Shown here: positions 41,867 to 54,874 of the stretch, one piece after another
How positions within the stretch are numbered: the stretch's first letter is position 1
How the letters are laid out: each line of letters opens with the position of its first letter
Source of the DNA: Rehaibacterium terrae
GTDB taxonomy: Bacteria; Pseudomonadota; Gammaproteobacteria; Xanthomonadales; Xanthomonadaceae
Assembly: GCF_014202935.1 (NCBI RefSeq)
Contig: NZ_JACHHX010000019.1
Coordinates: forward strand, 1-57,798
DNA: 57,798 bases
Direction of reading: 5' to 3'
Made by a program: the position numbers and the translations under genes
The notes under the pieces: generated by a model
Seen by the model: only the letters and a program-made list of their open reading frames with translations
Told to the model about the DNA's origin: nothing
Databases searched by the model: none

Positions 41867-42218
41867 TTGCAATCCGATCCGTCGACCCGCGCGGCATCGA
41901 CTCGCGGTCCGGCCACACGAGTCATCCGCTTGCGCCGTCATCGCGGCTTGCGCCCATGACTGCCTTGGGGAAATGTCCGTGGCGAGGATGCGGGACACGG
42001 CCACATGGCCATGCAGTCACGATGGCGCAAGGCTCGATCCGGGACGACGGCAGTGACCGCCCCCCCCCCCCCCCCGGATTCCGGCCTGCGGCCTGCATCC
42101 GGGCTACGCGCTGTACGCCACCCATGCACGACAGCCTGAGCAGCGTGCGCTCCGCGCACGATCCGCCCCGCCGTCGAAGCGCGCCGCCCGATGCAGCGAA
42201 GCGCAATCCGGGAGTGGG
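41867..42218. repeat. Gap with C16 tract and REP-like sequences
   Basis: A run of 16 C lies at 42060-42075. It is followed by CCGGCCTGCGGCCTGCATCC and, near 42188-42215, GCCCGATGCAGCGAAGCGCA then ATCCGGG, REP-like sequences that are complementary in part. No gene is credible here; it separates the moaA promoter from the TonB receptor gene end. Confidence 0.6.
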
Positions 42219-46803
<4,585 letters not shown>

Positions 46804-46824
46804 GCCCGGCGACGGACGCTCACC

Positions 46825-46853
46825 GCGGCGGCCTCCCCGGCCGCCGCGCTTTT
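46825..46853 (+). terminator. Rho-independent terminator after nirS
   Basis: A perfect 9-bp stem GCGGCGGCC / GGCCGCCGC with a TCCCC loop is followed by GCTTTT, 21 nt after the nirS stop. It marks nirS as a single-gene transcript. Confidence 0.85.
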
Positions 46854-47015
46854 GCAGGAGCGGCTTCAGCCGCGACCGCTGTGGCGAGAAACGAGTGAAG
46901 GAGGAGTGAGGAGTGAGAGAACGACAAGGCTGCGGCCAGCCGATGCTTTCCCTCGTTTCTCACTCCTCTTCACTCATTCCTTGGCTCTCGCGGTCGCGGC
47001 TTCCGCCGCTCCTGC
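46854..47015. repeat. Nested inverted-repeat element, copy B
   Basis: The outer arms are 46854-46879 (starting GCAGGAGCGGCTTCAGCCGC) and its near-perfect inverse at 46990-47015. The inner arms, GAGAAACGAGTGAAGGAGGA (from 46886) and CTCACTCCTCTTCACTC (to 46976), flank a centre of about 35 nt. It has the form of a small non-autonomous element or paired REP, of about 160 bp, with related copies at 8911-9046 and 48045-48207. Confidence 0.8.
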
Positions 47016-47064
47016 AGAAGCGCAACGCGCGGCGGATCCGCCGCCGATGCTCTAGCATTGGCGC

Positions 47065-48039
47065 ATGCCGAACCGCCGCCCCAGCCCCGCCGACATCGAC
47101 CAGGCCGTGGCCGCCCTGCGCCGCGGCGAGGCCATCGGCCTGCCCACCGAAACCGTCTACGGCCTGGCCGCCGACGCCGCCAACCCCGAGGCGGTACGGC
47201 GGATCTTCGCCCTCAAGGGCCGGCCCGCCGACCACCCGCTGATCGTCCATCTGCCCGACGTCGAGGCCATGCCGGCCTGGGCGCGCGACATCCCCGACGC
47301 CGCCTGGGAGCTGGCCCAGCGCTTCTGGCCCGGCCCGCTCACCCTCATCCTCAAGCGCCAGCCGCGCGTGCCCGACGAGGTCACCGGCGGCCAGGACACG
47401 GTCGGTCTGCGCGTGCCCGCGCACCCACTCGCGCAAGCCGTGCTGCAATCGTTCGGCGGCGGACTGGCCGCGCCCTCGGCCAACCGCTTCGGCCGCATCA
47501 GCCCGACCCGCGCCGGGCACGTGCGCGAGGAATTCGGCGACGCCGTGCCGATCGTGCTCGACGGTGGCGAGTGCGAGGTCGGCATCGAGAGCACCATCGT
47601 CGACCTCAGCGCCCGCAGGCCACGCATCCTGCGCCCCGGCATGATCGGCCGCGCCGCCGTCGAGGCGGTGATCGGCCCGCTCGGCGAGAACGGCGAGGGC
47701 GACGACGACGCGCCGCGCGCCTCCGGCACGCTGGAGAAACACTACGCCCCACGCACCCCGCTGCGCCTGGTCAGCCGCGCCGAGCTCACCACCGCCGGCC
47801 GCGACGGCCGCGTGCTGGCGCTCGCCACCGTGCCCGAGGGCGCGCATGGCCTCGCCCTGCCCGCCCATCCCGACGGCTACGCGCACGGCCTCTACGCCGC
47901 CCTGCGCGAACTCGACGCCAGCGGCGCCGCGCGGCTGCTGGTCGAGCGCCCGCCCGACGACCCGCGCTGGCTCGCCGTGCACGACCGCCTGCGCCGCGCC
48001 GCCGCCGGCGCCGGTCCGGACGCCGAAACCGGCACCTGA
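47065..48039 (+). CDS. tsaC: Threonylcarbamoyl-AMP synthase (Sua5/TsaC family)
   Basis: Makes threonylcarbamoyl-AMP from threonine, bicarbonate and ATP for the t6A37 modification of ANN-decoding tRNAs. The 324-aa product is the longer Sua5 form: a YrdC domain (about 10-200; GEAIGLPTETVYGLAADA, KGRPADHPLIVHL, KRQPRVPDEVTGGQDTVGLR, LAAPSANRFGRISPT) plus a C-terminal Sua5 domain. The tail begins at SGTLEKHYAPRTPLRLV. No Shine-Dalgarno sequence is evident. It lies between copies B and C of the inverted-repeat element, away from the denitrification genes. Confidence 0.93.
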   Translation: MPNRRPSPADIDQAVAALRRGEAIGLPTETVYGLAADAANPEAVRRIFALKGRPADHPLIVHLPDVEAMPAWARDIPDAAWELAQRFWPGPLTLILKRQPRVPDEVTGGQDTVGLRVPAHPLAQAVLQSFGGGLAAPSANRFGRISPTRAGHVREEFGDAVPIVLDGGECEVGIESTIVDLSARRPRILRPGMIGRAAVEAVIGPLGENGEGDDDAPRASGTLEKHYAPRTPLRLVSRAELTTAGRDGRVLALATVPEGAHGLALPAHPDGYAHGLYAALRELDASGAARLLVERPPDDPRWLAVHDRLRRAAAGAGPDAETGT

Positions 48040-48044
48040 GGCCC

Positions 48045-48207
48045 GCTCCCTCCCGCAGACACGGCATCGGCCGCGACCGCAGTGGCCAGAAACGAGTGAA
48101 GAGGAGTCAGAGGACGACCAGGCTGTCGGCCAGTCGATGCACTCCCTCGTTTCTCACTCCTCTTCACTCATGCCGTGGCGCTCGCGGTCACGGCTTACGC
48201 CGCAACG
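48045..48207. repeat. Nested inverted-repeat element, copy C
   Basis: Inner arms AGAAACGAGTGAAGAGGAGT (from 48088) and TCGTTTCTCACTCCTCTTCA (to about 48168) are clear. The outer arms are more worn: CGGCCGCGACCGCAG at about 48068-48082 on the left, and GCGGTCACGGCTTACGCCGC at about 48184-48203 on the right. It follows tsaC directly and precedes the MarR-GNAT promoter. Confidence 0.75.
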
Positions 48208-48222
48208 ATTCCCGGCACATGA

Positions 48223-48256
48223 TTGACCAAGTCAACCATTTAATTGACTATGGCAA
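48223..48256 (+). promoter_or_regulatory. Promoter and paired palindromes before the MarR-GNAT gene
   Basis: TTGACCAAGTCAA (48223-48235) is a perfect 5-bp inverted repeat with a 3-nt centre. TTGACTATGGCAA (48244-48256) is a similar half-perfect site 21 bp on. TTGACC (48223-48228) and GACTAT (48246-48251) also read as -35 and -10 with a 17-nt spacer, so binding at either palindrome would block transcription. This is the layout expected of a self-repressing MarR operator. It is AT-rich compared with its surroundings. Confidence 0.65.
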
Positions 48257-48280
48257 CCATATCGCCAGGAGCACCGCCCC

Positions 48281-49240
48281 ATGACCGACACCGACCGCGC
48301 CGCCGCCATCGCCGACATCCGCGCCTTCAACCGCTTCTACACCCAGGTCATCGGCGTGCTGGAGGAAGGCCTGCTGGCCAGCGAGTACTCGCTGACCGAG
48401 GTGCGGGTGATGTACGAGCTGGCGCACCGCGACGAGGTCACCGCCGCCGACCTGGCGCGCGACCTGGCGCTCGACCCCGGCTACGTCAGCCGCCTGCTGG
48501 CCCGCTTCGCCCGCCGCCGTCTGATCGCCCGGGTGGCCTCGCCGCACGACGGCCGCAGCCGGCTGATCCGGCTGAGCAAGGCGGGCCGCGCCGTCTACGA
48601 ACAGCTCGACCGGCGCTCGAGCGCGAAGATCGGCGAGCTGATCGCCGCGCTCGACGGCGCCGGCCTCGCCCGCCTCACCGGCGCCATGCAGACGATCCGC
48701 GCCACCCTCGCACCGGAACAGCGCCCGCGCGACTACATCCTGCGCGGTCACTGCCCTGGCGACATGGGCTGGATCGCCCATCGTCACGGCGTGATCTATT
48801 CGCAGGAGTACGGCTGGGACGAGCGCTTCGAGGCGCTGGTGGCGCGCATCGCCGCCGACTTCGTGGACAACTTCAAGCCGCACCGCGAGCGCTGCTGGAT
48901 CGCCGAACGCGACGGCGAATTCCTCGGCTGCGTGTTCCTGGTCGAAAAGGACGCCAGCACCGCCCAACTGCGCCTGCTGCTGGTCGAGCCGCACGCGCGC
49001 GGCCTCGGGCTGGGCAAGCGGCTGGTGGACGAGTGCATCCAGTTCGCCCGCGTCTGCGGCTACCGCTCGATCATGCTGTGGACCAACAGTGTGCTGCACG
49101 CCGCGCGGCACATCTACGAGCGCGCCGGCTTCGTGCTCGAGCGCGAGGAGAAACACCACAGCTACGGCGCCGAGTTGACTGGGCAGTATTGGACAATGAC
49201 CCTGCAACCTGTCGTCCCGGCCCGATCGACACACGCATGA
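48281..49240 (+). CDS. MarR-GNAT fusion regulator/acetyltransferase
   Basis: A 319-aa protein. Residues 1-145 are a MarR winged-helix domain (EYSLTEVRVMYELAHRDEVT, ADLARDLALDPGYVSRLLAR, RRRLIARVASPHDGRSRLIR). Residues 155-310 are a GNAT acetyltransferase (RCWIAERDGEFLGCVFLVEK, the acetyl-CoA loop VEPHARGLGLGKRLVDECI, HAARHIYERAGFVL). The fusion is a recognised bacterial family; substrate and signal are unknown. It overlaps the next gene by 4 nt. Upstream palindromes suggest autorepression. Confidence 0.9.
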   Translation: MTDTDRAAAIADIRAFNRFYTQVIGVLEEGLLASEYSLTEVRVMYELAHRDEVTAADLARDLALDPGYVSRLLARFARRRLIARVASPHDGRSRLIRLSKAGRAVYEQLDRRSSAKIGELIAALDGAGLARLTGAMQTIRATLAPEQRPRDYILRGHCPGDMGWIAHRHGVIYSQEYGWDERFEALVARIAADFVDNFKPHRERCWIAERDGEFLGCVFLVEKDASTAQLRLLLVEPHARGLGLGKRLVDECIQFARVCGYRSIMLWTNSVLHAARHIYERAGFVLEREEKHHSYGAELTGQYWTMTLQPVVPARSTHA

Positions 49241-49641
49241 GCCTCGACCGTCGCGACTTCCTCCTGATCGCCGTCGCCGCGCTTGCCTCGACTGTCGGCC
49301 GTCAACCCGACGCCAACCCCAAGGAGCCCCCACGCATGCATGGACTGATCGGCAAGATGAAGGCCACCCCCGGCCAGCGCGACGCGCTGGCGGCGATCCT
49401 GCTCGAAGGCACCGCCGACATGCCCGGCTGCCTGAGCTACGTGATCGCCCGCGACCCCGCCGATGCCGATGCGCTGTGGATCACCGAAGTCTGGGAAAGC
49501 CGCGAGCACCACACCGCCTCGCTGGCGCTGCCGGCCGTGCAGCAGGCCATCGCCCGGGGCCGCCCGCTGATCGCCGGCTTCGGCGAGCGCTTCGAGACGC
49601 AGCCGCTGGGCGGGCACGGCCTGGCGCGGAGCGGTCGATGA
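49237..49641 (+). CDS. ABM-domain protein with possible Tat signal
   Basis: The core (residues 34-134) is an antibiotic-biosynthesis-monooxygenase-type dimeric alpha/beta barrel: MHGLIGKMKATPGQRDALAA, MPGCLSYVIARDPADADALW, ITEVWESREHH. Two starts compete. ATG 49237 overlaps the MarR-GNAT stop by 4 nt and gives MSLDRRDFLLIAVAALASTV, which looks like a twin-arginine signal (RRDFLL). ATG 49336 lies 9 nt after AAGGAG and gives a 101-aa cytoplasmic form. Both could be used. The chemistry is unknown; ABM proteins include quinol monooxygenases. Confidence 0.78.
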   Translation: MSLDRRDFLLIAVAALASTVGRQPDANPKEPPRMHGLIGKMKATPGQRDALAAILLEGTADMPGCLSYVIARDPADADALWITEVWESREHHTASLALPAVQQAIARGRPLIAGFGERFETQPLGGHGLARSGR

Positions 49642-50129
49642 GGGCCGCACTCGCCACCGTTCTCGCACTCGCGCTGCTGGCCACCGCCTGTGCCGCGCGC
49701 GGCCCGCATGCCGTCGCCGACGCGGCGCGCGCCGACCAAGCGCAGGCGCAACTGCTGCAGCGGCAGACTGACTTCTTCGCCGCGCTCTCGGCGCGCGACC
49801 TCGATGCGACCCTGGCGCTGTTCGCCGACGACGCGGTGCTGCACGTCGCCGGCATGCCGCCGATCGCCGGCCGCGAGGCGATCGCCCGCTTCTACGGCCA
49901 CCTGTTCGGATTCCTGCGCGAGTCCCGCGCCTCGCCCACCCTGCTGCGCATCGGCGCCGGCGGCGACCTCGCCTATACCGGCGGCGGTGTCGTCAACGAA
50001 TTCGCCAGCCCGCAAGGCGGCAGCGCCTTCACCGGCAAGTACCTGCTGGTGTGGACGCGCGGCGACGGCGGCGAATGGCGGATCGCCGCCTACAGCGTCA
50101 GCAGCGATTCCTCCGACCCGCGCCGCTGA
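49638..50129 (+). CDS. Exported NTF2-like (SgcJ/DUF4440-type) protein
   Basis: A 163-aa protein. A hydrophobic N-terminus with a Cys at position 18 (ALATVLALALLATACAARG) suggests export, possibly as a lipoprotein though the lipobox is imperfect. Residues about 40-155 fit the NTF2-like cone fold (RQTDFFAALSARDLDATLAL, FADDAVLHVAGMPPIAGREA, GKYLLVWTRGDGGEWRIAAY). It overlaps the ABM gene by 4 nt, forming MarR-GNAT / ABM / NTF2-like. Small-molecule binding or detoxification is a guess from the fold. Confidence 0.82.
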   Translation: MRAALATVLALALLATACAARGPHAVADAARADQAQAQLLQRQTDFFAALSARDLDATLALFADDAVLHVAGMPPIAGREAIARFYGHLFGFLRESRASPTLLRIGAGGDLAYTGGGVVNEFASPQGGSAFTGKYLLVWTRGDGGEWRIAAYSVSSDSSDPRR

Positions 50130-50141
50130 ACCACGCGGCCC

Positions 50142-50519
50142 TCAGCGCCGGCGCATCCGCGCCGCATACGCGGCCAGCATCCACAGCACGCCGAAGTCAA
50201 GTGCCGCAAGCGGCCAGGCGTAATAGTTGCCGGGGATGGCATACCGCAGGTAGTAGACCGCCACGTCGCCGAGTTGGAAGGCCAGCCCGAGCAGCGCCAG
50301 CCCCAGCATCGCCGTCGCGCCGCGCCGCGGCCGGGCAGGCAGTACCGCCGCCACCAGTGCGCAGGCCCCGGCCAGCATCGCCGGCGTGACCACCCCGACG
50401 AACAGAGCGCCGAACACCGAGAACAGCCCGATCAGCACGCCGCCGAGCCGCGCCAGCACGCCCATCACCAGCGTGCCGTCGCCACCCGCCATGGATTTCG
50501 CCGATCCCGGATCGCCCAT
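50142..50519 (-). CDS. Small four-helix membrane protein, unknown
   Basis: A 125-aa protein with four hydrophobic stretches (LARLGGVLIGLFSVFGALFV, AMLAGACALVAAVLP, AMLGLALLGLAFQLGDVAVY, WPLAALDFGVLWMLAAYAAR), ending RMRRR. No family is recognised. It is convergent with the MarR-GNAT operon (12 nt apart) and alone on its strand. A weak start choice: ATG 50519, with no strong ribosome binding site. Confidence 0.65.
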   Translation of the reverse strand: MGDPGSAKSMAGGDGTLVMGVLARLGGVLIGLFSVFGALFVGVVTPAMLAGACALVAAVLPARPRRGATAMLGLALLGLAFQLGDVAVYYLRYAIPGNYYAWPLAALDFGVLWMLAAYAARMRRR

Positions 50520-50826
50520 GCGCCTGCTCCCTGTCTGCCATCGCCGCCAGCCTACCGCCGCCGCGCCGCGCCCACCAGCGCAGCGCGGTGCCGTGCGTCG
50601 GTTCGCACGCGCCTCGACGCGCGAGGGTCGAAATCCGCCCTCCCCGTTCGTCATGTGCGTAACGGCGTGAAGCCGAAGGACAGGCGGGATGGCTGCGCCT
50701 GGGGCCAGCTCTTGAACGCACGAACCAACTGCGCCGGCCAGACGCACCCGGGCGGGCGGCGGTGACGCCCGCACTGCCACCGCGCTACCCTGCCCGGACA
50801 CCGCATCGCCCCGCCCGGAGGTCGCC
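50520..50826. other. Gap before the MoaD-like gene
   Basis: About 300 nt. It should contain the divergent promoters of the small membrane protein and the MoaD-like gene. No FNR-type box, RNA or small gene is recognised. CGGAGG at 50815-50820 is the ribosome binding site of the next gene. Confidence 0.5.
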
Positions 50827-51120
50827 ATGCCCAAGGTCGTGCTTGCCTCGGCACTGTCGCGCTGGCTGCGCGAGGCCGACGCGCGCGCCACGCGCGAGTT
50901 GGCCTTCGAGATCGAGGCCGCCACCGTCGGCGAGGCGCTCGAGCGCGTGTTCGCCGCCCACCCGAAACTGCGCGGCTACGTCCTCGACGACCAGGGCGTG
51001 GTGCGCCGACACGTCGCCGTGTTCGTCGACGGCCATGCCATCCGCGACAAGGCGCGGCTCGCCCAGCCGCTGCACGCGCAGTCCGAAATCCACGTCATGC
51101 AGGCCCTCTCGGGAGGTTGA
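50827..51120 (+). CDS. MoaD/ThiS-like ubiquitin-fold sulfur carrier
   Basis: A 97-aa protein with the beta-grasp pattern and a C-terminal Gly-Gly (IHVMQALSGG), so it could carry sulfur as a thiocarboxylate or act as a protein modifier. It is longer than typical MoaD, and a true moaD exists in the Moco operon, so this is a different carrier. CGGAGG lies 6 nt before ATG. GTG of the next gene is 2 nt past its stop, with GGGAGG inside its last codons, so the two are coupled. The partner is a beta-propeller, an arrangement not explained by known Moco or thiamin pathways. Confidence 0.85.
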   Translation: MPKVVLASALSRWLREADARATRELAFEIEAATVGEALERVFAAHPKLRGYVLDDQGVVRRHVAVFVDGHAIRDKARLAQPLHAQSEIHVMQALSGG

Positions 51121-51122
51121 CC

Positions 51123-52226
<1,104 letters not shown>

Positions 52227-52561
52227 GCGCGGCACGGCGACTCCGTCGCCAAGCCCCTCACGCGGCGCGATTGCGGGAGCCGCCATGGCGGCGATCAACC
52301 CGGCATGGCCACCGCACCGGCCACATTGCGACCACCGCATCGCGGCCATGGCCGCTCCCACCCGAGCCGTCCCCGACCACACACACCGTTCGTCATGTCC
52401 GGCATCGCCGACCCGCACGCAGCGCGTAGGTCGGGGTGAGCTTGCGAACCCCGACGATCGGATTCGCGAGCGCGGCGCATGTGGTGCCGGGGGTCGCCAT
52501 CGCGGCGATCGGCCCGATGCAGCCGCTCCACCACAGTCACCACATCGCCGCAGAACCGCGC
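52227..52561. repeat. REP-like palindromes between propeller gene and integron integrase
   Basis: GGGAGCCGCCATGGCGGCGAT (about 52275-52295) faces ATCGCGGCCATGGCCGCTCCC (about 52340-52360) in inverted orientation. A further palindrome GGTCGGGGTGAGCTTGCGAA then CCCCGAC lies at 52429-52455. These are like the intergenic repeats seen at 16805-16825. No gene is recognised; two gene ends converge here. Confidence 0.7.
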
Positions 52562-53590
52562 CTACCCGCGCCGCGCACCGTCGAGCGGACTGCGCACCGC
52601 GCCCGCGCCGCGATTGAGCACATGGGTGTAGATCTGCGTCGTCGCCACATCGGCGTGCCCGAGCAGTTCCTGCACGGTGCGGATGTCGTAGCCGTCCTCG
52701 ATCAGATGCGTCGCGAACGAATGCCGCAGCGTGTGACAGCTGGCCGGCTTGGCCAGCCCGGCGCGGCGCACCGCGGCCTTCATCGCCCGCTGCAACGCCT
52801 GCTCATCGACATGGTGCCGTCGAATCTGCCCATCGCGCGGATCCCGGCTGCGCTCCCGGGCCGGGAACACGTACTGCCAGCCCGGCTCGCGCGACGCATT
52901 CGGATACTTGCGCGCCAGCGCATCCGGCAGCCACACCGCGCCGAAACCGGCCGCCAGATCCGCCGCATGCACCCGCCGCGCCTCGGCCATCTGCGCGCGC
53001 AGCGGCTCGACCAGTGCCGCCGGCAGCATCGTGCGCCGATCCTTGCCGCCCTTGCCGTCGCGCACGATCAGCTCGCGGCGCTCGCAGTCCACGTCCTTGA
53101 TCCGCAGCCGCACGCACTCCATCAGCCGCAGCCCGCTGCCGTACAGCAGCGCCGCCATCAACCACGCCCGCCCCGACAACTCGCCCAGCAGCGCCGCGAC
53201 TTCCGCCCGTGTCAACACCACCGGCAACCGCTCCGGCCGCTTCGCGCGGCGGATGTTCTCCATCCACGGCAACTGCTCGCCCAGCACCTCGCGATAGAGG
53301 AACAGCAGCGCCGCCAGCGCCTGGTTCTGCGTCGAGGCCGCCACCTTGTCGCGCGTCGCAAGCCTGGTCAGGAACGCCTCCACCTCGCGCGCCCCCATCT
53401 CGCGCGGATGGCGCTTGCCGTTGGCGAGGATGAAGCGCCGGATCCAGCCGACATAGGCCTCTTCCGTGCGCTTGGCGAGCCCGAGCCGGCGCATCCGCCC
53501 GCGTACCTCGTCGAGCAGGCGCGGCGGCCGCGCCACCGCCTCCGCTGCCGCCCCGATTGCCGATCCGCCCGACCCGTTGTAGGGTGCCAT
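52562..53590 (-). CDS. intI: Integron integrase
   Basis: Tyrosine recombinase that inserts and excises cassettes between attI and attC. The 342-aa protein has the catalytic residues: Arg in [41 protein letters not shown] (His and Tyr). The extra segment that separates IntI from other tyrosine recombinases is present (about residues 215-250; [20 protein letters not shown]). It is transcribed away from the array, the usual arrangement. ATG 53590 is chosen; an in-frame GTG is one codon upstream. The array next to it carries proper attC sites, so it is likely functional or recently so. Confidence 0.94.
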   Translation of the reverse strand: MAPYNGSGGSAIGAAAEAVARPPRLLDEVRGRMRRLGLAKRTEEAYVGWIRRFILANGKRHPREMGAREVEAFLTRLATRDKVAASTQNQALAALLFLYREVLGEQLPWMENIRRAKRPERLPVVLTRAEVAALLGELSGRAWLMAALLYGSGLRLMECVRLRIKDVDCERRELIVRDGKGGKDRRTMLPAALVEPLRAQMAEARRVHAADLAAGFGAVWLPDALARKYPNASREPGWQYVFPARERSRDPRDGQIRRHHVDEQALQRAMKAAVRRAGLAKPASCHTLRHSFATHLIEDGYDIRTVQELLGHADVATTQIYTHVLNRGAGAVRSPLDGARRG

Positions 53591-53712
53591 CACCGCCTCG
53601 CAGGCAAGGAAAACCGATGGCGATCTTAGGCCTCAGGATTACGCGTCACGATCAGCGATATGTCGCTGATTGGGGTAGGAAATTTCCTACGCGCGGGCGC
53701 GAGGACACGACG
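53591..53712. promoter_or_regulatory. attI / intI promoter region with two palindromes
   Basis: This 120-nt stretch between intI and the first cassette should hold the attI site and the integrase and cassette promoters. It contains a hairpin ATCAGCGA-TATG-TCGCTGAT (53651-53670) and a perfect 16-bp palindrome GTAGGAAATTTCCTAC (53675-53690). The likely insertion point is at GTTACGC (53712-53718) or GTTACAC (53725-53731), both off the GTTRRRY consensus, so the exact attI is not resolved. No CTGT-N8-ACAG LexA box is seen. Confidence 0.6.
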
Positions 53713-53937
53713 TTACGCGTCAGCGTTACACGTCACTTTGACGCCGAATAACCAGTTGGGCGTCACTTTCGCGCCATCGAACCATTCTGCCAGGCACTCG
53801 CGCATGTACTGCTCAAACTCACCTTCCTCTCCGCCAGGGTCGTTCTCAACCGTCACCGTCACGGCATCGCTATAGCCCCAAATGCCAGCCCCCATTTCGC
53901 CGGGATGGTACACATCGAATTTCAGTTCTTTCGCCAT
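53713..53937 (-). CDS. Cassette 1 protein, backward orientation, unknown
   Basis: A 74-aa acidic soluble protein (MAKELKFDVYHPGEMGAGIW, TVTVENDPGGEEGEFEQYMR, ECLAEWFDGAKVTPNW). AGGAG lies 7 nt before the ATG, so it is a real gene. It is transcribed toward intI, opposite to the cassette orientation set by its attC, so it must use its own promoter rather than the integron promoter. Its stop codon overlaps the presumed attI junction. No family is recognised. Confidence 0.75.
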   Translation of the reverse strand: MAKELKFDVYHPGEMGAGIWGYSDAVTVTVENDPGGEEGEFEQYMRECLAEWFDGAKVTPNWLFGVKVTCNADA

Positions 53938-53956
53938 TTCAATCTCCTATAGTTAC

Positions 53957-54028
53957 GCCCAACAATGCGCTTCAACTCGGAACGGACAAAGCTACGCTTT
54001 GTCCGTCCGGTTAAGCGCGGCGTTAGGT
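53957..54028 (+). repeat. attC site 1
   Basis: GCCCAAC (53957-53963) pairs with GTTAGGT (54022-54028). Between them AATGCGCTTCAA faces TTAAGCGCGGC, and the centre is GGACAAAGC-TAC-GCTTTGTCC. The extra unpaired bases on one arm are the usual attC strand-choice signal. Length 72 bp. Confidence 0.88.
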
Positions 54029-54096
54029 GGCATGGCGGGGGAACTTCTCTGGAAGAATCTGCTAGTGTCGATATCGCGAGAGCACAGAGGGAAGAG

Positions 54097-54480
54097 ATGA
54101 ATAGGATCGTGATTGTTCTTGGCGTTGCCATTCTGGCGCTCGCCGCAGTGACGATGTTCGGTTCCAAGCAAGACATTCCTCCCGTATGGAAGTATGCGCT
54201 GCTTGGAGAAGCGGTGGGCATGACCTTTGTGCCATTCATTGTGACCCTTATTGTTCTCCGGCCGCGACCGAAACTCGTCGGGATCGCTGCGGCCTTTTTT
54301 GTGTCGGTTGTATGTTCTTACCTCGTTCGTTACTACTTCATCCTGATCGATCAAGGTCCACGCGAGTTGTATACAGTTGTGACTGTTATCGTCGCAGTAG
54401 TTGCGCCTGTCGCCACGCTCATGGTTGCGCGGTCTGTCTCGCGCAGCCCGTCCTCGGATGGGAGGAGTGGCGATGCGTGA
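54097..54480 (+). CDS. Cassette 2 membrane protein
   Basis: A 127-aa protein with four hydrophobic helices (IVIVLGVAILALAAVTMFG, YALLGEAVGMTFVPFIVTLI, LVGIAAAFFVSVVCSYLVRY, VVTVIVAVVAPVATLMVARS). GGAAGAG precedes the ATG. It shares a cassette with the next gene, overlapping it by 8 nt. No family is recognised. GC is visibly lower than in the chromosome to the left. Confidence 0.75.
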   Translation: MNRIVIVLGVAILALAAVTMFGSKQDIPPVWKYALLGEAVGMTFVPFIVTLIVLRPRPKLVGIAAAFFVSVVCSYLVRYYFILIDQGPRELYTVVTVIVAVVAPVATLMVARSVSRSPSSDGRSGDA

Positions 54481-54805
54481 ACTTGAAGCCGCGGTCGCAG
54501 CACTTCGCGAAATATTCGAGCCAGAGTCTGGCTACGCGCATTCCACGAAAGTATGGCTTCCCGGCGAGTCAGAGCCTTGCCGCGAACTTAAGGAACGGGT
54601 GATCCGCAAGGCAGCAAGGCTCCTTTCCGTAGGAGAGCAAGCCCTGGCTGGTGAGCAACCGTCGCTTGCATCCATTGATTTCAGCGAAGCTGACTTCGCA
54701 TCGGTTCAAGAGGAGCTTGCGCAGGATGTGGAGCAGCGAGACTTCCTTGAGTTGCTTTCTCGGTGTGAGCGTGTGGTTGGTGCCCTGCATCGCGCTGACA
54801 CCTAA
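54473..54805 (+). CDS. Cassette 2 second protein, soluble, unknown
   Basis: A 110-aa acidic protein, probably mostly helical (MRELEAAVAALREIFEPESG, LKERVIRKAARLLSVGEQAL, QEELAQDVEQRDFLELLSRC). GGAGGAG lies 5 nt before ATG. Its stop codon is inside the attC R'' box, a common fit between cassette genes and their attC. Paired with a small membrane protein in one cassette, it could be a two-part system, such as an immunity or toxin pair, but nothing in the sequence shows that. Confidence 0.75.
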   Translation: MRELEAAVAALREIFEPESGYAHSTKVWLPGESEPCRELKERVIRKAARLLSVGEQALAGEQPSLASIDFSEADFASVQEELAQDVEQRDFLELLSRCERVVGALHRADT

Positions 54806-54859
54806 CTACTCGTTCAAGCCGACCCCGCTTCGCGGGTCGGCTTAACTCTGGTGTTAGGT
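54800..54859 (+). repeat. attC site 2
   Basis: ACCTAAC (54800-54806) and GTTAGGT (54853-54859) bracket TTCAAGCCGACCC / GGGTCGGCTTAA with a CGCTTCGC centre. At 60 bp it has the short form and central sequence typical of xanthomonad chromosomal integrons. Confidence 0.92.
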
Positions 54860-54874
54860 CGCAGGAGAAGCAGC

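Noticed and set aside
48223..48235. TTGACCAAGTCAA as a fourteenth FNR box
   Set aside because: The half-sites are separated by 3 nt rather than 4, and the site overlaps the -35 element; it fits a MarR operator better.
52562..53590. A phage or XerC/D-type integrase
   Set aside because: The extra IntI-specific segment and the adjoining attC array identify it as an integron integrase.
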